The translations under genes and the position numbers were made by a program. Positions 61,216 through 64,000 of a DNA stretch of 64,000 nt are shown one piece after another; the stretch's first letter is position 1; each line of letters begins with the position of its first letter. This DNA is from Streptomyces spirodelae. GTDB taxonomy: Bacteria > Actinomycetota > Actinomycetes > Streptomycetales > Streptomycetaceae. The notes beneath the pieces are model-generated. The model saw only the letters and a list, made by a program, of their open reading frames with translations. It was not told where the DNA came from and searched no databases. The stretch is from contig NZ_JAFFZN010000004.1 of NCBI RefSeq assembly GCF_017676385.1, positions 307,064 through 371,063 of the forward strand. Direction: 5' to 3'.

Positions 61216-61440
61216 CGTGAACGAAGTACTGCCGCAGCTGGACGAATTGCTGTTCCCCTCGATCGACGGTGTCACCGTGCAATCGGTCGAGGTGACCGAC
61301 CGCAGCCGTCCGGATCGAGGCCTGTGCGACTTCCAGCCGGGCGGCCTGCCCGGGATACGGATGCTGGTCACGTCGAATACACGGCTCCTACCCGCGCCCT
61401 TAAGGTCCGCATACGAGTTCCGACGCTGATGCCGCAGAGC
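61216..61440 (+). pseudogene. ISL3-family transposase N-terminal scrap (tentative)
   Basis: VNEVLPQLDELLFPSIDGVT with VQSVEVT follows the start of Streptomyces ISL3 transposases (LLFPSIDGV.V.SVE). What should be the zinc-finger part is not readable. Only about 30 residues support the call. The rest of 61039-61700 holds nothing else recognisable. Confidence 0.35.
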
Positions 61441-61701
61441 GGCTGACTGCGGCTTGGGACCGGGTCGAGGACCTGGCTTCGGGCGTACGCGCCGGCCTCT
61501 GCCGCGCTGCTGCGTCCTGCGGCAACTGCAGCCGACATTACGGCGGCTGAGGCGGTCATGGGCGTGGAGTTTCCGGCGTCGGCGGCGGCCTGGTACCGGA
61601 TTCATGACGGTGTCCGCACGCACGTCCGCCAGCCGGGCGCGTGTTGCGGACCACCCCCGCTCGCGCGGGCAGCGTCTTCTGCAGGGAAGAGGAGATAACC
61701 G

Positions 61702-61916
61702 ATGCCACAGGATTGGCAACACGGATGCCCCCATCCTGGCCGCTCCTACTGGGACCTGGTGGGCGGGCCGTTGGACGGGGCTGCTTTGCTCCTGGACGTG
61801 GCAGCCTGGCCGGCACCGAACGCGGTGGAATGGCCCGCGCCGTCCGCCAGCCCGGTCGCTTCGAGGTGCAGATCGGCCGGACCCTCCGCGAGGATGACCA
61901 GCGCCGCACCGCATGA
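61702..61916 (+). CDS. Small hypothetical protein, possibly frameshifted
   Basis: ATG 61702 follows AGAGGAGA at 61,686-61,693. The start MPQDWQHGCPHPGRSYWDLV and GGPLDGAALLLDVAAWP look like a real small protein, but afterwards the natural-looking text moves to another frame (GRFEVQIGRTLREDDQRRTA, stop at 61,914-61,916). The first frame itself stays open into the next kinase gene. It is likely a damaged short gene. No family recognised. Confidence 0.3.
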
Positions 61917-62131
61917 GTCATGGCTGCAGCAGGCAGCAGGCAGCAGGACGCCTGACCAGCGGGTGTCTGTGAGGAGGCTGACCCGGGTCTTGCCCAGTGA
62001 TGGGCACCCCCGGAGCCCTCTGCAAAGTCTTGGCCTCACATACCAGCCCCAGCGTCTACAACCTCATGACCCGCAACAGCTAGTCTCCGGCTTGACCCAA
62101 TTGGCGTACTCGGCAGAGCAGGCGGGTGTTC

Positions 62132-63442
62132 ATGACGACGAGGCAAGCCGGTGACGTGATCGGCGGGCGCTACCGGCTTGCCGCCGAGCTGGGGGCTGGA
62201 GGGTTCGGGCGAGTCTGGCGCGCCCACGACGAGACCCTGGACGTCGATGTGGCGATCAAGGAACTGCGACTGGTGCCGGGGATGTCCGAGGCCGACCACG
62301 CGGACCGACTCGCGCGTACCACACGCGAGGCCCGCAACGCTGCCCGGCTGCGCAGACATGAGGGCATCGTCACGATCCACGACGTGCTCGTGGAGGACGA
62401 TCTGCCCTGGATCATCATGGAGTTGATTGACGGCCGCTCCCTGGGCGAGCACATCGAGGAGATCGGCCCGCTGTCGGTGGACAGGGCCGCCGACGTCGCC
62501 GTCTCGCTGCTGACGGCAATCGGCGCTGCACATGAGGAAGGCGTCGTGCACCGCGACATCAAGCCGGGCAACGTCATGCTCGCCGGAGACGGGAAGACGC
62601 TGCTCACCGATTTCGGCATCGCGGTCCACGACACGGACACCGTGCTGACCGCCACGGGGATGCTCGTCGGCTCGGCGGAGTACACAGCCCCCGAGCGCCT
62701 GCGCGGCGCGGACGGGCTCCCCGCCAGTGATCTGTTCTCCCTAGGAGCAACGCTCTACCAGGCCGTCGAGGGAGTCTCGCCATTTCGCCGCGCCACCCGC
62801 GATGCAACACTGGCGGCGGTATTGCTGGAGGAGGCCCCGGTGCCACAACGGGCCGGGCGACTCACCCAGCTCATCACCCGACTGTTGGACAAGGACCCGG
62901 ACGCGCGGCCGACGGTCGCCGAGGCGCTGGCCATCGTCCGTGGGGAGCAGCCCACTCGGGTCCGGATCCGGCCGCGGGTCCACGTACAGCACGACACCAG
63001 GAGCCTTCCCGCGCCGATACCCACAACAAGCTGGGAGTACCGGACAATTGCGGTCATCATGGCACTGATCACCGCACTCGGTGTCCCGGGCCTCCCGGAT
63101 GCCGGCCCCACATGGGAACGAGTCGAGCACGACAGCCGGGTAGTCATTGCCGTGTTCGACGTCCTCGCCAGCGGGCTGCTGTGCGCGAGCCTGGCCCAGT
63201 TGCTGCCGACGGCTGTCGGCAGGGCTGTCACCTTGCTCGCACAGGCCGCCGGCTTCGGCTTCGGCTGCTTCGCCGCCGGCTTCGCCGTCCACGGCGCCGC
63301 GAAGACGCTCCAAGCGGCGGATGTGATCGCACAGCAAGACGACGCCGCGACGGCCTCGCTGACCGCGCTCACCGTCGCCGTCCTCGTCGCGGCCGCACTG
63401 ACCTGGCAGGGTAGGAGGCAGCGACGCCACGAGCCGCGCTAG
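62132..63442 (+). CDS. Membrane Ser/Thr protein kinase
   Basis: Protein of about 436 residues. Kinase domain at residues 10-270: AAELGAGGFGRVWRAHDE, VAIKELRLVPGM, VVHRDIKPGNVML, TDFGIAVHDTD and APERLRG. Four predicted C-terminal helices follow (TIAVIMALITALGVPGLPDA, VLASGLLCASLAQLLPTAVG, AAGFGFGCFAAGFAVHGAAK, LTVAVLVAALTW-like end). The membrane part differs from that of the first kinase and contains no PASTA or known sensor domain. ATG 62132 is used. GTG 62126 is possible. Confidence 0.87.
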   Translation: MTTRQAGDVIGGRYRLAAELGAGGFGRVWRAHDETLDVDVAIKELRLVPGMSEADHADRLARTTREARNAARLRRHEGIVTIHDVLVEDDLPWIIMELIDGRSLGEHIEEIGPLSVDRAADVAVSLLTAIGAAHEEGVVHRDIKPGNVMLAGDGKTLLTDFGIAVHDTDTVLTATGMLVGSAEYTAPERLRGADGLPASDLFSLGATLYQAVEGVSPFRRATRDATLAAVLLEEAPVPQRAGRLTQLITRLLDKDPDARPTVAEALAIVRGEQPTRVRIRPRVHVQHDTRSLPAPIPTTSWEYRTIAVIMALITALGVPGLPDAGPTWERVEHDSRVVIAVFDVLASGLLCASLAQLLPTAVGRAVTLLAQAAGFGFGCFAAGFAVHGAAKTLQAADVIAQQDDAATASLTALTVAVLVAAALTWQGRRQRRHEPR

Positions 63443-63794
63443 CCCCGCATTGGCGGTGTGGACCAGACGGCTGTCAGCGGCTGGCTAGCACGCTGGCGGG
63501 TGGCAAAGGGGGCCGGGAGAGCGGTGCGCCGAACGTGCCGCAAGCCTGCGCCTCCCTCGGCCTCGCTGGCGGGTTACGACTGCTCCGTCGGAGTCCCCTC
63601 CGCGAAGAACGCGGCCCGCTTCAAGGACGGGTTGATGACCTCGAACGTGAGCGGCTCTAGGTGAGGTCGTTCATCTTGGCCAGATCGGTGGCGACCTCTC
63701 TGGAAGAGGTTGCGATTCCCCGGGTTGCGGGACTCGGGCTGGAAGGGGGTGGGCCGGCCCTGTGCAGGGGACTGGCCGACCCGGGTGCCGGGTG
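63443..63794. other. Intergenic stretch with no recognised gene
   Basis: The stretch lies downstream of the second kinase gene. Partly self-complementary GC runs near 63,750-63,785 could end transcription, but no clean hairpin is present. No family was recognised in any frame. Confidence 0.35.
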
Positions 63795-64000
63795 TCAGTA
63801 GCGTCCCAGCCACAGTGCGAGTAGGAGCAGGGTGCCTGTGCAGGTGGCCTTGATGGCTATGCGGGTCAGCTCATCTGCTGCGCTCCCCATCAGGCGGCGG
63901 GCCAGGAGGCGGGTAGTGCTGGGGCGTGTCTCCTGTTGAATGCCGAGTGGCGGTCCGGCGAGGTGGGTGTCGGTGTTCGGGTGACAATGGGAGCGCTTAG
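63795..64000 (-). CDS. Partial small membrane protein (tentative)
   Basis: An open minus-strand frame enters from the right edge and ends at 63,795 with DELTRIAIKATCTGTLLLLA and LWLGRY. One hydrophobic helix at the very end suggests a tail-anchored or short membrane protein. An internal ATG (MGSAADELTR) could start a 31-residue peptide. The 5' end is outside the window. Confidence 0.3.
   Translation of the reverse strand, partial: KRSHCHPNTDTHLAGPPLGIQQETRPSTTRLLARRLMGSAADELTRIAIKATCTGTLLLLALWLGRY

Overview
The DNA is very GC-rich, uses many GTG starts, and most genes look like Streptomyces families (FG-GAP lipoprotein, MASE1 and RsbU-type signalling proteins, GH3 and GH18 glycosidases, PIG-L/Mca-type deacetylase, PknB-like kinases, FluG-type nitrogen genes). 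I read it as an accessory region of a Streptomyces or close relative chromosome. No rRNA, tRNA or CRISPR array was seen. The window is unusually rich in broken genes and insertion-sequence relics, as expected of a chromosome arm or an old integration hot spot.

Layout. 0-4.2 kb: end of a VOC protein, a secreted FG-GAP lipoprotein, an integrase tail, an MFS exporter, and the 3' end of an agmatine deiminase gene. 4.7-8.5 kb: a TetR-controlled cassette with a methyltransferase gene carrying two stops, a thioredoxin-reductase-like flavoprotein and a second SAM-fold protein, followed by a coiled-coil protein. 9.1-11.6 kb: a MASE1 membrane sensor next to a GAF-PP2C phosphatase. 11.8-19.1 kb: a relic zone (IS21, helicase, quinone oxidoreductase, P4-type primase, histidine kinase, LUD protein, DUF4132-like pieces) around one intact AraC/DHA2-exporter pair, flanked by two diverged inverted copies of a repeat of about 410 bp. 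20.1-26.9 kb: a LacI-regulated sugar ABC transporter with a GH3 glycosidase. 27.2-35.8 kb: a YheO-like regulator, then a five-gene nitrogen operon (ornithine aminotransferase, M20 amidohydrolase, FluG-type amidohydrolase, glutamine-synthetase-like ligase, APC permease) behind a MurR/RpiR regulator. 35.8-43.3 kb: a frameshifted TetR, SGNH hydrolase, cupin and AraC genes, remnants of IS630, IS5 and IS110 elements and a recombinase, and an intact DUF2975/XRE pair. 43.5-48.4 kb: a MarR/MFS pair, HxlR, AhpD-like and DUF1330 genes, an AraC relic and a secreted protein. 48.8-53.2 kb: an XRE-MmyB-type regulator relic split by an IS21-family element. 53.6-64 kb: a chitinase, two broken transporter genes, a PIG-L deacetylase and two membrane Ser/Thr kinases.

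The best find is the IS21-family element at 49,496-53,081. Both ends, the internal terminal repeats and a 7-bp target duplication (GTCACCT) can be read directly. Removing the element rejoins the C-terminus of the interrupted regulator in frame. Besides istA and istB the element carries a complete SAM-dependent methyltransferase gene as cargo. Its istB is broken at the Walker B motif, so this copy is probably fixed in place. The second notable unit is the 28.3-34.7 kb operon, where the two halves of FluG occur as separate overlapping genes with an acylase, an ornithine aminotransferase and a permease, suggesting uptake and breakdown of an amide- or glutamyl-conjugated amine.
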